64,000 bases of DNA from AP-15 sp963789025. GTDB taxonomy: Bacteria; Pseudomonadota; Alphaproteobacteria; ATCC43930; CGMCC-115725. The notes beneath the pieces are model-generated. The model made no database searches. It saw only the letters and a program-made list of their open reading frames with translations, and had not been told where the DNA came from. Location: the NCBI GenBank assembly GCA_963789025.1, contig CAWBIT010000003.1, forward strand, positions 620,001-684,000, written 5' to 3'. Position numbers and translations under genes: made by a program. Shown here piece after piece: positions 8,559 through 21,910 of this stretch. How positions within the stretch are numbered: position 1 is the first letter of the stretch; every line of letters starts with the position of its first letter.

Positions 8559-9443
8559 TCAGATCGCGTCGAGCTGCCAGGCGACGTCGTTGGCGATGCC
8601 CCACAGATAGCCGACATCGGTTTGGCCGACGAGCGCATAGGCGCGCCCTTGGTGCCGCCAGTAGAGGAGGTTGACATCCTGACGCCGCGCCAGGGTGGGC
8701 GGAGCGTCGGGCTCTTTCGACGACCCGATGATCAAGGTCAGCGGCCCGATTGCCTTGTTGTCCGTCGTATACATCAACTGCGCCGCCGGCCGCCCGTCGG
8801 CAACGACGAGCCGGGCGCCGCGGAAATTGAGACCCCACGGTTTGAGGTTGAGCTCCGGCCACCGCACCTCCTGAGGCTGAGGCAAGCTCTGGCTGATCTT
8901 TTGCCATGCCTCGCGCGCGTCACCGGTGGCCGGCACATCGACCAGGGCGCCGTCGCCGGCGCTGGCGGCCAGCTTGAAATAACCGACGGCGTTGTCGAGC
9001 CAAAGATTGTCGGCGGCAGCCATCTCAACCGCCGGCTGTTTGCCCTCGAGGCCCCCCGGCAGCAGCTTGGCGACACTCAGATAAGCAACGGCGCCGCCCA
9101 GCAGCAAGCCGACCAGCGAGGCGGCCAGCGGCAACCCCAGCCACCAACTGCGCGCGGCAGGGGCGGCCCCGGCCCCCGGCCCGCGCCTGAAGGGTACGAT
9201 TTTTGCGCTCCGCTCGGCCGAAACCCTTTCGCCTCGGGCGGCCGCGATCAGCCGCTCCGTCAGCGGTTCGTGCATGACCTCGTCGAAGGCCGAGCGCACC
9301 AGAGCAGCCGACTGGGCGAGCGCGGCGAGCTTGTCGCGCGCTGCCGGATCGCTGTCGAGCCAAGCCTCGATCTCGCGCCTCTCCGACACGTCGACCTCGC
9401 CGTCGAGATAAGCGATGAGACGGTCGTCACTGCGCTTCTGCAT
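8559..9443 (-). CDS. Anti-sigma factor, single-pass membrane protein
   Basis: 294 residues. The N-terminus 'DDRLIAYLDGEVDVSERREIEAWLDSD' is the anti-sigma domain that binds the partner sigma factor, although the zinc-binding HxxxCxxC motif is absent. One membrane segment follows ('WWLGLPLAASLVGLLLGGA', about residues 98-120). The remaining 170 residues would be periplasmic. The gene overlaps the 3' end of the ECF sigma gene by 17 bases, the usual arrangement for a cognate pair. The inducing signal is unknown. Confidence 0.85.
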   Translation of the reverse strand: MQKRSDDRLIAYLDGEVDVSERREIEAWLDSDPAARDKLAALAQSAALVRSAFDEVMHEPLTERLIAAARGERVSAERSAKIVPFRRGPGAGAAPAARSWWLGLPLAASLVGLLLGGAVAYLSVAKLLPGGLEGKQPAVEMAAADNLWLDNAVGYFKLAASAGDGALVDVPATGDAREAWQKISQSLPQPQEVRWPELNLKPWGLNFRGARLVVADGRPAAQLMYTTDNKAIGPLTLIIGSSKEPDAPPTLARRQDVNLLYWRHQGRAYALVGQTDVGYLWGIANDVAWQLDAI

Positions 9444-10029
9444 TGTCGGTACTCCTGCGCATCCCGCCGCCCGCCTCGAGCTGCAGCTGCAATGCGATGC
9501 GGGCGCGCGCGAGACGGCTCATGATCGTTCCCACCGGCACACCCACGATTTCAGCAGTCTCCTTGTAGCTGAGTCCATCAACCGTCACGAGCAACAGGGC
9601 AGTGCGCTGATCGGGCGGCAAGCGGTCGACCGCCCGCCGAACCTCGCCGAGAGCGAGCCGAGCTTCGACCCGGCGCACCGCCTCGTCCGACCCCATCCGT
9701 TCTTCGGCAACCTCGCCACCCTCCTTGCGGACATCCCGCGAGCGGATCTGATCGATCCAGATCGTCTGCACGATGCGAAACATCCAGCTGTCGAACCGCG
9801 TGCCCTCCTGAAACTGATGCTGACGTGCGAGGGCGCGCTCGCATGCCGCCTGAACCAGATCGTCGGCCTCGACGGCCGAGCCCGTGAGCCCGCGCGCGAA
9901 CCGCCGCAGCCTTGGCAATACGGCGATCAGCTGATCGCCGAAACGGATGCTCACCGGATCTCTGCCTGAAATCAGGGGTACCGGCGATTCCGCCAAGGTT
10001 TGACTGACCAAGTTTTGACTGACTGACAA
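9427..10029 (-). CDS. ECF-family RNA polymerase sigma factor (TTG start)
   Basis: A 200-residue sigma-70 protein of the extracytoplasmic-function type. Region 2 is 'ADDLVQAACERALARQ' through 'SWMFRIVQTIWIDQIRSR'; region 4 is 'LPPDQRTALLLVTVDGLSY' with the helix-turn-helix 'KETAEIVGVPVGTIMSRLARAR'. The frame has no ATG in a sensible place. A TTG at 10029 lies 3 bases after GGGAGGT and starts 'SVSQNLVSQTLAESPV'; a GTG at 9954 ('SIRFGDQLI') is the alternative. The longer open frame to 10464 reads unlike a sigma factor and overlaps the divergent pntAA. Translationally coupled to the anti-sigma gene. Confidence 0.88.
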   Translation of the reverse strand: MSVSQNLVSQTLAESPVPLISGRDPVSIRFGDQLIAVLPRLRRFARGLTGSAVEADDLVQAACERALARQHQFQEGTRFDSWMFRIVQTIWIDQIRSRDVRKEGGEVAEERMGSDEAVRRVEARLALGEVRRAVDRLPPDQRTALLLVTVDGLSYKETAEIVGVPVGTIMSRLARARIALQLQLEAGGGMRRSTDNAEAQ

Positions 10030-10294
10030 CGGACCTCCCGACGAGTTATTCCCAGCACGCTGCCCCCGTTTTGATACGCAATTGAATTTGCAGGTGTCCC
10101 CGGCGCCGGCAATAGTCGGCCGCACCCGTCTGGTACGCGGCTGGCGACAAGCGCAGCCTATCACCAAAGCAGACGAGCGCGGAAGCGCGGGCGCGTGCCC
10201 GGGTTCACTCTTCACAAATTGGACACCGCACGGCATTGTGCGGCGGTTCTTTCGGCCCTGCCACTCGGCCCTGCCATTGGGGAACATCCGGTCC

Positions 10295-11482
10295 ATGAAA
10301 GTCGCCGTCGTCAAGGAAAGGCGCGCCTTCGAACACCGGGTGGCGGCGTCGCCCGATACCGTCAGGCGCATGATCGGGATGGGCCTCGAAGTTGTCGTCG
10401 AAAGCGGCGCCGGCCAAGGCGCCTGGTTCAGCGACGCCGCGTTTGCCGAGGCGGGAGCCTCCATTGCGGCGGATCAAGCGACGGCGTTGGGCGATGCCGA
10501 TATCGTCCTCAAGGTCCAGCGCCCGCTGATCGGCGGCGAGGGGGGCCCCGAGGGCGGCATCGACGAGCTGGCCTTGTTCAAACGCGGGGCGGTGCTGATC
10601 GGCCTGCTGCAGCCGGCCCAGAACCCGGTTGACGCCGAGGCCTATGCCGGCGCCGGGATTGCCGCCTTTGCGATGGAGCTGGTGCCGCGGATCACCCGCG
10701 CGCAGGCCATGGACGTGCTGTCCTCGCAGGCCAATCTCGCGGGCTACAAGGCCGTCGTCGACGCCGCTGCCGAGTTCGGCCGCGCCTTCCCGATGATGAT
10801 GACGGCGGCCGGAACGATCAAGGCGGCGCGCATTCTGGTCATGGGCGCGGGTGTCGCGGGGTTGCAGGCGATCGCCACCGGCCGGCGCCTCGGCGCCATA
10901 GTTTCTGCAACCGATGTGCGGGCCGCGGCGAAAGAGCAGGTCGAGAGCCTCGGTGCGACGTTCATCACCGTCGACGAGGCGGCTTCCCGCTCGGCCGAGA
11001 CCGCCGGCGGCTATGCCCGCGAGATGGGAGAAGACTACCGGCGGCGGCAGCGCGAGCGGATCACCGAGGCGCTGAAGCGGACCGACATCGTCATTTGCAC
11101 CGCCCTGATCCCCGGACGCAAGGCGCCGGTCCTGCTGACCAGCGCGATGGTCGCCGAGCTGGCCGCGGGATCGGTCATTGTCGATCTCGCCGTCGAGGCG
11201 GGCGGCAACGTCGAGGGCAGCCGCCCGGAGGAAACCGTCCTCACCCCGAACGGGGTAAAAATCATCGGTCCCGCCAACATGCCCTCCCGCATCGCAGCCG
11301 ACGCGAGCCAGCTCTACGCGCGCAACCTGCTGTCCTTCCTCGCTCTGCTGGTGAAGGACAAGGAGTTGAAGATCGACGCTGCCGACGAGATCATCAAGGC
11401 GACCTTGCTGACCGAGAACGGCGCAGTCGTCAACCCGCTGCTCACCTCGCCGGTCGCCGCGGAAGCGGCAGCCTCGAACTGA
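10295..11482 (+). CDS. pntAA: NAD(P) transhydrogenase, subunit alpha part 1 (PntAA)
   Basis: The soluble NAD(H)-binding domain I of proton-translocating transhydrogenase, which makes NADPH from NADH at the expense of the proton gradient. The ATG at 10295 gives 395 residues starting 'MKVAVVKERRAFEHRVAAS'; the upstream open frame is not protein-like. The alanine-dehydrogenase/PntA N-domain is followed by the NAD-binding motif 'ILVMGAGVAGLQAIATGRRLGA' and a mobile-loop region with 'GYAREMGEDYRRRQ'. It is the first of three genes (PntAA, PntAB, PntB), the split arrangement typical of alphaproteobacteria. Transcribed divergently from the ECF sigma gene, with about 265 bases between. Confidence 0.95.
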   Translation: MKVAVVKERRAFEHRVAASPDTVRRMIGMGLEVVVESGAGQGAWFSDAAFAEAGASIAADQATALGDADIVLKVQRPLIGGEGGPEGGIDELALFKRGAVLIGLLQPAQNPVDAEAYAGAGIAAFAMELVPRITRAQAMDVLSSQANLAGYKAVVDAAAEFGRAFPMMMTAAGTIKAARILVMGAGVAGLQAIATGRRLGAIVSATDVRAAAKEQVESLGATFITVDEAASRSAETAGGYAREMGEDYRRRQRERITEALKRTDIVICTALIPGRKAPVLLTSAMVAELAAGSVIVDLAVEAGGNVEGSRPEETVLTPNGVKIIGPANMPSRIAADASQLYARNLLSFLALLVKDKELKIDAADEIIKATLLTENGAVVNPLLTSPVAAEAAASN

Positions 11483-11518
11483 GAGTTTGGAATGAATTTC
11501 TCTGCCCTCCACCCACTC

Positions 11519-11645
11519 GTCACCCCGGCGAAAGCCGGGGCCTATTTTGCCGTTGCACGAACCCGCCACAGGTTGGCGAATCTGTGCAACAGCTGGAAGC
11601 GTTCAGAGCGGCGGATCGATGGGTCCCGGCTTTCGCCGCGACGAC
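11519..11645. repeat. Palindromic intergenic repeat pair between pntAA and pntAB
   Basis: 'gtcaccccggcgaaagccgg' begins at 11519, and an inverted partner, 'gggtcccggctttcgccgcg', lies at 11621-11645. It belongs to the 'cccGCGAAAGCgggg' hairpin family also seen at 19013, 20537, 21959 and 28498. Each arm is itself a short hairpin and the two arms are inverted copies. Inside an operon it may act as an mRNA-processing or stability element (inference). Confidence 0.7.
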
Positions 11646-11713
11646 AGAGGGTTAACCCGCCGATCGCCTCGGGATCCCGATTCCTTCACGAGATCTGAGG
11701 GGGAGACGACGCG

Positions 11714-12124
11714 ATGGCAGAACCCGCCTCCCTGGCCGATCGCGCGGCCGAGCTTTCCGGTCAGGCCAGCGCGCTCGCGCGCAATCTCGATCTATTAACG
11801 CACCAGCTGACAACGGTGCAGACCACCCCGGCCGTTGCCGGCGGCCCGTCCTTCGTCTTTGAGTTGACCGTCTTCGTGCTCGCGGTCTTTGTCGGCTACT
11901 ACGTTGTCTGGCGGGTGACCCCGGCCTTGCACTCTCCGCTGATGAGCGTGACCAACGCGATATCGAGCGTCATCATCGTCGGCGCCCTGATCGCGGCGGG
12001 CCCGCTCGGCGTCAGCTTCGCGAAGATCATGGGCTTTGTCGCCGTGACATTGGCCGCCGTGAACATCTTCGGCGGCTTTATCGTGACCCAGCGCATGCTG
12101 CAGATGTTCCAAAAAAAGCGATAG
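11714..12124 (+). CDS. pntAB: NAD(P) transhydrogenase, subunit alpha part 2 (PntAB)
   Basis: 136 residues forming the first part of the membrane domain II of transhydrogenase. The N-terminal 50 residues are soluble and helical. Membrane segments follow: 'FVFELTVFVLAVFVGYYVVW', then a segment after the conserved 'HSPLMSVTNAISS', then 'KIMGFVAVTLAAVNIFGGF'. The end 'VTQRMLQMFQKKR' is characteristic of the family. 'GGGGGAGACGACGCG' precedes the ATG. The gene follows pntAA after a repeat-filled gap of 231 bases and precedes pntB by 12 bases. Confidence 0.95.
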   Translation: MAEPASLADRAAELSGQASALARNLDLLTHQLTTVQTTPAVAGGPSFVFELTVFVLAVFVGYYVVWRVTPALHSPLMSVTNAISSVIIVGALIAAGPLGVSFAKIMGFVAVTLAAVNIFGGFIVTQRMLQMFQKKR

Positions 12125-12136
12125 CGGGGCCCCGCG

Positions 12137-13531
12137 ATGAGCGAGAACCTGTCCGCCTTCTTCTACCTGGTCGCCTCGGTCTGTTTCATTCTGGCGTTGC
12201 GCGGTCTGTCCTCGCCGGTAACGGCGCGGGTCGGCAACATCTACGGCATCGCCGGCATGCTGATCGCGGTGGTCACCACGTTGCTGACGCCGCATGTCGT
12301 CAGCTTTTGGCTGATCATTCTCGGCATCCTGATCGGCGGGACGATCGGCACCTTCATTGCGCTGCGCATCCAGATGACGGCGCTGCCGCAGCTGGTCGCG
12401 GCGTTTCACAGCCTGGTCGGCCTTGCCGCGGTGTGCGTCGCCGCCGCCGCCTTCACCTACCCCGAATTGTACGGCATCGGGGTGCGCGGCTCGATCCACG
12501 GCAGCAGCCTCGTCGAGATGTCGCTCGGCATGGCGATCGGCGCGATCACCTTCACCGGCTCGGTCGTTGCGTTTGGCAAATTGCAGGGGCTCGTGACCGG
12601 CCGGCCGTTGATGTTCCCGGGTCAGCATCTGGTCAACGCCGCACTCGGCGTCCTGCTGATCCTGCTGATAGCGCTCTTCGTCTCGACCGAGGCGGCGCCC
12701 GCCTTCTGGCTGCTCCTGCTGGTATCATTGGCGCTCGGTTTCCTGCTGATCGTGCCGATCGGCGGGGCCGACATGCCGGTCGTGATCTCGATGCTGAACT
12801 CGTACTCGGGATGGGCCGCGGCCGGCATCGGCTTCACATTGTCGAACAGCCTCCTGATCGTGACCGGCGCCCTCGTCGGCTCCTCCGGCGCGATCCTCAG
12901 CTACATCATGTGCCGGGGCATGAACCGCTCGATCTTCAATGTGGTCCTGGGCGGGTTCGGCACCGAAGGCGGCACGGTGGCGGCGGGGGCCGGGGTCGGC
13001 GACCGGCTGGTCAGATCGGGCAGCGCCGAAGACGCCGCCTTCATCATGAAGAATGCCAGCTCGGTCATCGTCGTGCCCGGCTACGGCATGGCGGTGGCGC
13101 AGGCGCAGCACGCATTGCGCGAGATGGCCGATATCTTGAAGAAAGAAGGGGTCAATGTGCGTTACGCGATCCATCCGGTCGCCGGGCGCATGCCGGGCCA
13201 CATGAACGTGCTGCTCGCCGAGGCCAACGTCCCCTATGACGAGGTCTTCGAATTGGAGGAGATCAACCGGGATTTCGCGTCGACCGATGTCGCCTTTGTC
13301 ATCGGCGCCAACGACGTGACCAACCCGGCGGCCAAGACCGATCCCTCTTCGCCGATCTACGGCATGCCGATCCTCGACGTCGAGCGCGCCAAGACCGTCC
13401 TTTTCGTCAAGCGCTCGATGGCCTCCGGCTACGCCGGCGTCGAGAACGAGCTCTTCTACCGCAACAACACGATGATGCTGTTCGGCGACGCCAAGAAAAT
13501 GTGCGAGGAAATCGTCAAAGCGCTCGAATAA
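12137..13531 (+). CDS. pntB: NAD(P) transhydrogenase subunit beta
   Basis: 464 residues. The N-terminal 270 form the remaining transmembrane helices of domain II, including 'GLAAVCVAAAAFTYPE' and 'YSGWAAAGIGFTLSNSLL'. The C-terminal 190 form the NADP(H)-binding domain III: 'VIVVPGYGMAVAQAQHAL' (an atypical GxGxxA/V fingerprint), 'HPVAGRMPGHMNVLLAEANV' and 'GANDVTNPAAKTDPSSPI'. Completes the proton-translocating transhydrogenase with PntAA and PntAB. It follows pntAB by 12 bases and is the last gene of the operon. Confidence 0.96.
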   Translation: MSENLSAFFYLVASVCFILALRGLSSPVTARVGNIYGIAGMLIAVVTTLLTPHVVSFWLIILGILIGGTIGTFIALRIQMTALPQLVAAFHSLVGLAAVCVAAAAFTYPELYGIGVRGSIHGSSLVEMSLGMAIGAITFTGSVVAFGKLQGLVTGRPLMFPGQHLVNAALGVLLILLIALFVSTEAAPAFWLLLLVSLALGFLLIVPIGGADMPVVISMLNSYSGWAAAGIGFTLSNSLLIVTGALVGSSGAILSYIMCRGMNRSIFNVVLGGFGTEGGTVAAGAGVGDRLVRSGSAEDAAFIMKNASSVIVVPGYGMAVAQAQHALREMADILKKEGVNVRYAIHPVAGRMPGHMNVLLAEANVPYDEVFELEEINRDFASTDVAFVIGANDVTNPAAKTDPSSPIYGMPILDVERAKTVLFVKRSMASGYAGVENELFYRNNTMMLFGDAKKMCEEIVKALE

Positions 13532-13573
13532 ACCCGGGCGCGGCCGGGGCCAGCGACGGCGGCCAAGCGGAGC

Positions 13574-13963
13574 TTATTTTTGGCCTCCGTATTCCCGATG
13601 GATCTGGCCGACGACATCGAGAACGGTGCGTTGCTCGTTGACGGTGATGGCGCAGGTTCCCCCGACGCCTTGGCTAACGGTCCGCGCCCAGCCGGCCGGC
13701 AATTCGCTGAGCCCGGAACGGCCGGCATAGTACCCGTCCAGCCACAAAATCGCGAGGCCGCCGGTCCGCTTGTCTGCGGCCTTCAATAAGGCATTGAGGT
13801 CTCCGCACGTTATCGTGACCGGAATCGGTGGATTGAGTGTCGGGACGCCGCCGGGCTGCGGTGTCGGTTCTTGCGTGGCCGTCGGCGCCTGCGCCATGCA
13901 CCCGCCAGTGGCCAACAAGCAAACGAGCGCCGCGCGCCAGCCTCCGGATAGAACCGCCCTCAT
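13574..13963 (-). CDS. HdeA-like small lipoprotein
   Basis: 129 residues with a lipobox 'LLATGGC' (Cys22), so probably lipid-anchored in the periplasm. After a Pro/Thr-rich linker, residues 50-125 resemble the HdeA family of small acid-stress chaperones: 'TITCGDLNALLKAAD', 'AILWLDGYYAGRSGL' and 'TCAITVNEQRTVLDVVGQI'. Two Cys in the mature domain could form the family's disulfide. Chaperone activity is an inference from the fold; many HdeA-like proteins in alphaproteobacteria are untested. Convergent with pntB and otherwise alone. Confidence 0.75.
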   Translation of the reverse strand: MRAVLSGGWRAALVCLLATGGCMAQAPTATQEPTPQPGGVPTLNPPIPVTITCGDLNALLKAADKRTGGLAILWLDGYYAGRSGLSELPAGWARTVSQGVGGTCAITVNEQRTVLDVVGQIHREYGGQK

Positions 13964-14326
13964 CGAACCTCCCCTCTGGCGCGCGTTGGTGCGGCGCCCA
14001 ATTCTCAGCGCGACCCAATCGGACCGCGTTGAGTGCCCTCGCCGCGATGCGCGTTAGCTCGCTCGACCTCACCTGACCGTGCAGGCAAGCTGCAGCGCCG
14101 CGGCGTCCAGCGCCATTATGCCACAGGAATCGAGGACCACGACCTGCGCGAGCGTCCTAACGGAGGCTGGGGGTCGGGGTCGCTAAGCGGTTGATGCGGA
14201 AATTAACCCAGCGTTAAAGCGATTCGCGTCCTCGCCAATCTTGTGCATATTATGGCACTTGCGCCGGATCGCGCGCCGGCGCGCAATCGTTTTTGCGCCA
14301 ACAGCTTTGGGTGAAGAGCATACGCG
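13964..14326. other. Gene-free stretch upstream of gltB
   Basis: 363 bases between the divergently transcribed HdeA-like gene and gltB. Short frames here have no convincing codon pattern. Part of it must hold the promoter and 5' leader of gltB. An A+T-richer patch ('gcatattatggcacttgcgc', around 14245) is a plausible promoter region, but no clear -35/-10 pair or regulator site can be named. Confidence 0.4.
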
Positions 14327-19000
<4,674 letters not shown>

Positions 19001-19012
19001 CCGTGCGTTTCT

Positions 19013-19078
19013 TGTCTTCCCGGCGAAGGCCGGGACCCATCGTGCCATGGGCACCGGCCTTCGCCGGTGTGACGAGCT
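19013..19078. repeat. Palindromic repeat filling the gltB-gltD gap
   Basis: Two inverted arms, 'cttcccggcgaaggccggga' and 'accggccttcgccggtgtga', occupy nearly the whole 78-base gap and end a few bases before the GTG start of gltD. Same hairpin family as the copies at 11519, 20537 and 28498. Position inside an operon and next to a start codon suggests effects on mRNA stability or on gltD translation (inference). Confidence 0.75.
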
Positions 19079-20530
19079 GTGGGTAAGCCGACCGGCTTTC
19101 TCGAGATCGAGCGCCGCGATCGTCCCTACGAGAAGCCGGAAATCCGCAGCCGCAGCTGGAAGGAATTCGTCAAGCCGCTGCCCGATGCCGAGAACCGCAA
19201 GCAGGCGGCGCGCTGCATGGATTGCGGCATCCCGTTCTGCCACGACGGTTGTCCGGTCAACAACCTGATCCCGGACTGGAACAACCTCGTCTATCGCGAC
19301 CAGTGGCGCGCGGCGCTGAAGACATTGCACTCGACCAATAACTTCCCGGAATTCACCGGACGGATCTGCCCGGCGCCGTGCGAGGCCGCCTGCACGCTCA
19401 ACATCGACGACAATCCTGTCACGATAAAGACGATCGAATGTGCGATCGTCGACCGCGGATGGCGGGAGGGGTGGATCGAGCCGGTCGCGCCGGCGCGGCG
19501 CACCGGCAAACGGATCGCCGTCATCGGTTCGGGCCCCGCGGGGCTCGCCTGCGCGCAGCAGTTGGCGCGCGCCGGGCACTCGGTAACGGTGTTCGAAAAG
19601 GCCGACCGCATTGGCGGTCTGTTGCGATACGGCATCCCCGATTTCAAGATGGAGAAATGGCTGATCGACCGCCGCGTCACGCAGATGGAGGCGGAGGGGG
19701 TCAGTTTCCGCACCGAGATCGACGTCGGCGTCGATATTCCTATGGCAGCGCTGCTCGACGAATTCGACGCCATTGCAATGACCGGCGGCGCCGAGCACCC
19801 GCGCGACCTGCAAGTCCCGGGCCGTGAGCTCGACGGTATTCATTTCGCGATGGATTTTCTGCCGCAGCAGAACAAGCGCGGGGCCGGCGACAGCGAGGAG
19901 CGCGCCGCGCCGCACGGTACCATCACCGCCGAGGGCAAGCACGTTGTCGTAATCGGTGGCGGCGATACCGGGTCCGACTGCATCGGCACCTCGGTGCGGC
20001 AGCGGGCGGCTTCGATCACTCAGCTCGAAATTCTGCCGAAGCCGCCGGAGCGCGAAAACAAAGCGCTGACCTGGCCCGACTGGCCGATGAAACTGCGCAC
20101 TTCATCGTCGCAGGATGAAGGTTGCGAGCGCGACTGGTCCGTGCTCACCAAGCAAGCGATCGGTCAGGACGGGCGCGTGACCGCACTCGAATGTGTCCGC
20201 GTCGAGTGGCAAAGCACCACCGAGGGCCGCTTCGTGATGCAAGAAGTCCCGCACAGCACGTTCACCTTAAAGGCCGATCTCGTGCTACTGGCGACGGGGT
20301 TTCTGGGCCCCCGCCCGGCGGGCATGATCGAACAGTCCGGTGTCGAGCTCGACCCGCGAGGCAATGTCCGCGCCAATACCGTCGACTACCGCACCTCGAT
20401 CTCCAAGATATTTACTGCCGGAGATATGCGGCGCGGCCAGTCTCTGGTCGTCTGGGCCATCCGTGAAGGCCGCCAATGCGCCCGCGCCATCGACGAATTC
20501 CTGATGGGAGCCAGTCAGCTGCCGCGCTGA
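19079..20530 (+). CDS. gltD: Glutamate synthase (NADPH) small subunit
   Basis: 483 residues starting at a GTG (MGKPTGFLEIERRDRPY). The N-terminal Fe-S region carries 'CMDCGIPFCHDGCPVNN' and 'CPAPCEAACTLNI'. The FAD motif 'IAVIGSGPAGLACAQQLARA' begins near residue 145, and the NADPH motif 'HVVVIGGGDTGSDCIGT' near residue 285. Passes electrons from NADPH to GltB. No Shine-Dalgarno-like sequence stands before the GTG because the palindromic repeat lies there. The N-terminal sequence matches the family well, so this start is likely right. Confidence 0.96.
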   Translation: MGKPTGFLEIERRDRPYEKPEIRSRSWKEFVKPLPDAENRKQAARCMDCGIPFCHDGCPVNNLIPDWNNLVYRDQWRAALKTLHSTNNFPEFTGRICPAPCEAACTLNIDDNPVTIKTIECAIVDRGWREGWIEPVAPARRTGKRIAVIGSGPAGLACAQQLARAGHSVTVFEKADRIGGLLRYGIPDFKMEKWLIDRRVTQMEAEGVSFRTEIDVGVDIPMAALLDEFDAIAMTGGAEHPRDLQVPGRELDGIHFAMDFLPQQNKRGAGDSEERAAPHGTITAEGKHVVVIGGGDTGSDCIGTSVRQRAASITQLEILPKPPERENKALTWPDWPMKLRTSSSQDEGCERDWSVLTKQAIGQDGRVTALECVRVEWQSTTEGRFVMQEVPHSTFTLKADLVLLATGFLGPRPAGMIEQSGVELDPRGNVRANTVDYRTSISKIFTAGDMRRGQSLVVWAIREGRQCARAIDEFLMGASQLPR

Positions 20531-20536
20531 GGGGTT

Positions 20537-20618
20537 ATTCGTCGCCCCCGCGAAAGCGGGGGTCCAGGGACAGCGTCAGTCCGGGTGCCTGGATTCCCGC
20601 TTTCGCGGGAATGACGAT
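20537..20618. repeat. Palindromic repeat downstream of gltD
   Basis: Outer arms 'gtcgcccccgcgaaagcggg' and 'ttcccgctttcgcgggaatg' are inverted copies around 'agggacagcgtcagtccggg'. The most symmetric member of this hairpin family in the window. It starts six bases after the gltD stop and ends before the ribosome-binding site of the next gene, so it may act as a terminator or processing site between them. Confidence 0.75.
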
Positions 20619-20642
20619 ATGGTGGTTATTGGGGAGGCAAAT

Positions 20643-21908
20643 GTGCGAGACGTAACGCAATGGGGTGCGTCGGTAGTCGCGGTTTTGGTGGTTACTGTTG
20701 GTACGGTTCTGGCTGAGACGCCACCGGGACCGCCGGTTACGATCGGCTTCAGCATGCCGTTGACGGGCGGGCTCGCGGTCAATGGCACCTCGGGGCTGCT
20801 GGCGATGCAGATCTGGGCCGAGGACACCAATGAAAAGAGCGGACTGCTCGGCCGCCCGGTCAAGCTCGTCTATTACGACGATCAGACCAACCCGTCTCTG
20901 GTGCCCGGCATTTACACAAAGCTCCTCGACGTCGACAAGGTCGACCTCGTCGTCTCGGCCTACGGCACCAATGTCACGGCCCCGGCATTGCCGGTCGTGA
21001 TCCAGCACAACAAGACGTTCATGGGTCTGTTCGCAATGGACGTCAATGAGGAATTCCATTACCCGAAATACTTCTCGATGCTGCCGGTGGGGCCGGATCC
21101 GCGGGCGGCGATCTCCGAGGGGTTTTTCGAGATCGTCAAGGCCAATAAGGATAAGCTCGGCCTAAAAACGATCGCCTTGGCGGTCGATGACGGCGAGGCG
21201 ACGCGCAATACCGCCGACGGCGCGCGGGTCAACATCAAGAAGGCGGGCCTCGAGGTCGTCTACGACAAGACCTACCCGCCCACCACGACCGACTTCAGCC
21301 CGATCATCCGCGCCATCCAGGCGACTAGCCCCGACATCGTGTATTTCGCCTCCTATCCGCCCGACAGTGTCGGCTTGGTTCGAGCAATGCACGAGATCGG
21401 GCTCAACACCAAGATATGCTGCGGCACGATGACCGGGCCGCAGAGCACTTCGCTCAAGACATCACTGGGTCCAATGCTCAACGGCATCATTACCTTCGAC
21501 TGGTGGCTGCCGGCGCCGAAACTGCGTTTCCCCGGCGTGATGGAGTTTCTGGAACGTTATCAGAAGCAGGCGGCCGGCAAGGGTGTCGATCCGCTCGGTT
21601 ATTATCTTGCGCCCTGGGCCTATGCCGATTTGCAGGTATTGGGGGAGGCTGTCGAGCAGACCAAGAGCCTCGACCAGGACAAGATTGCCGATTACATCCG
21701 CTCCCATACCTTCAAGACAGTGGTGGGCGACGTCGCCTTTGGCGAGAAGGGCGAGTGGAAAAAGGCCCGCGTTCTGACGATCCAGTTCCAGGGCATCGCC
21801 GGCACCAGTGTCGACGACTTCCGCGACGGCAAGGGCGAAGTCGTGCTGTGGCCGGATGAGTACAAAGCCGGCGAGCCGATCCTGCCTTATTCCTCCGTCA
21901 AGCATTGA
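20643..21908 (+). CDS. ABC transporter substrate-binding protein, branched-chain amino acid type
   Basis: About 421 residues, periplasmic. The GTG at 20643 is preferred: GGGGAGG lies 5-6 bases upstream and it starts a signal peptide (MRDVTQWGASVVAVLVVTVG, cut near 'VLAETPPG'). An in-frame ATG at 20619 lies inside the palindromic repeat. The mature protein is a type I periplasmic-binding fold (Peripla_BP_6): 'VTIGFSMPLTGGLAVNG' at the start, 'KLVYYDDQTNPSL', and 'IQATSPDIVYFASYPPD' in the second lobe. The ligand is probably an amino acid or another small organic acid. No permease or ATPase genes lie next to it. Confidence 0.85.
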   Translation: MRDVTQWGASVVAVLVVTVGTVLAETPPGPPVTIGFSMPLTGGLAVNGTSGLLAMQIWAEDTNEKSGLLGRPVKLVYYDDQTNPSLVPGIYTKLLDVDKVDLVVSAYGTNVTAPALPVVIQHNKTFMGLFAMDVNEEFHYPKYFSMLPVGPDPRAAISEGFFEIVKANKDKLGLKTIALAVDDGEATRNTADGARVNIKKAGLEVVYDKTYPPTTTDFSPIIRAIQATSPDIVYFASYPPDSVGLVRAMHEIGLNTKICCGTMTGPQSTSLKTSLGPMLNGIITFDWWLPAPKLRFPGVMEFLERYQKQAAGKGVDPLGYYLAPWAYADLQVLGEAVEQTKSLDQDKIADYIRSHTFKTVVGDVAFGEKGEWKKARVLTIQFQGIAGTSVDDFRDGKGEVVLWPDEYKAGEPILPYSSVKH

Positions 21909-21910
21909 AT

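Noticed and set aside
7262..8674. 470-codon rightward open frame opposite the aconitase and anti-sigma genes
   Set aside because: It lies antisense to clear coding sequence, is rich in Arg/Gly/Ala without family motifs, and reflects the GC-rich third positions of the opposite strand.
10030..10464. N-terminal extension of the ECF sigma factor to 10464
   Set aside because: It overlaps the start of the divergent pntAA and reads unlike a sigma factor; the domain begins after the TTG at 10029.
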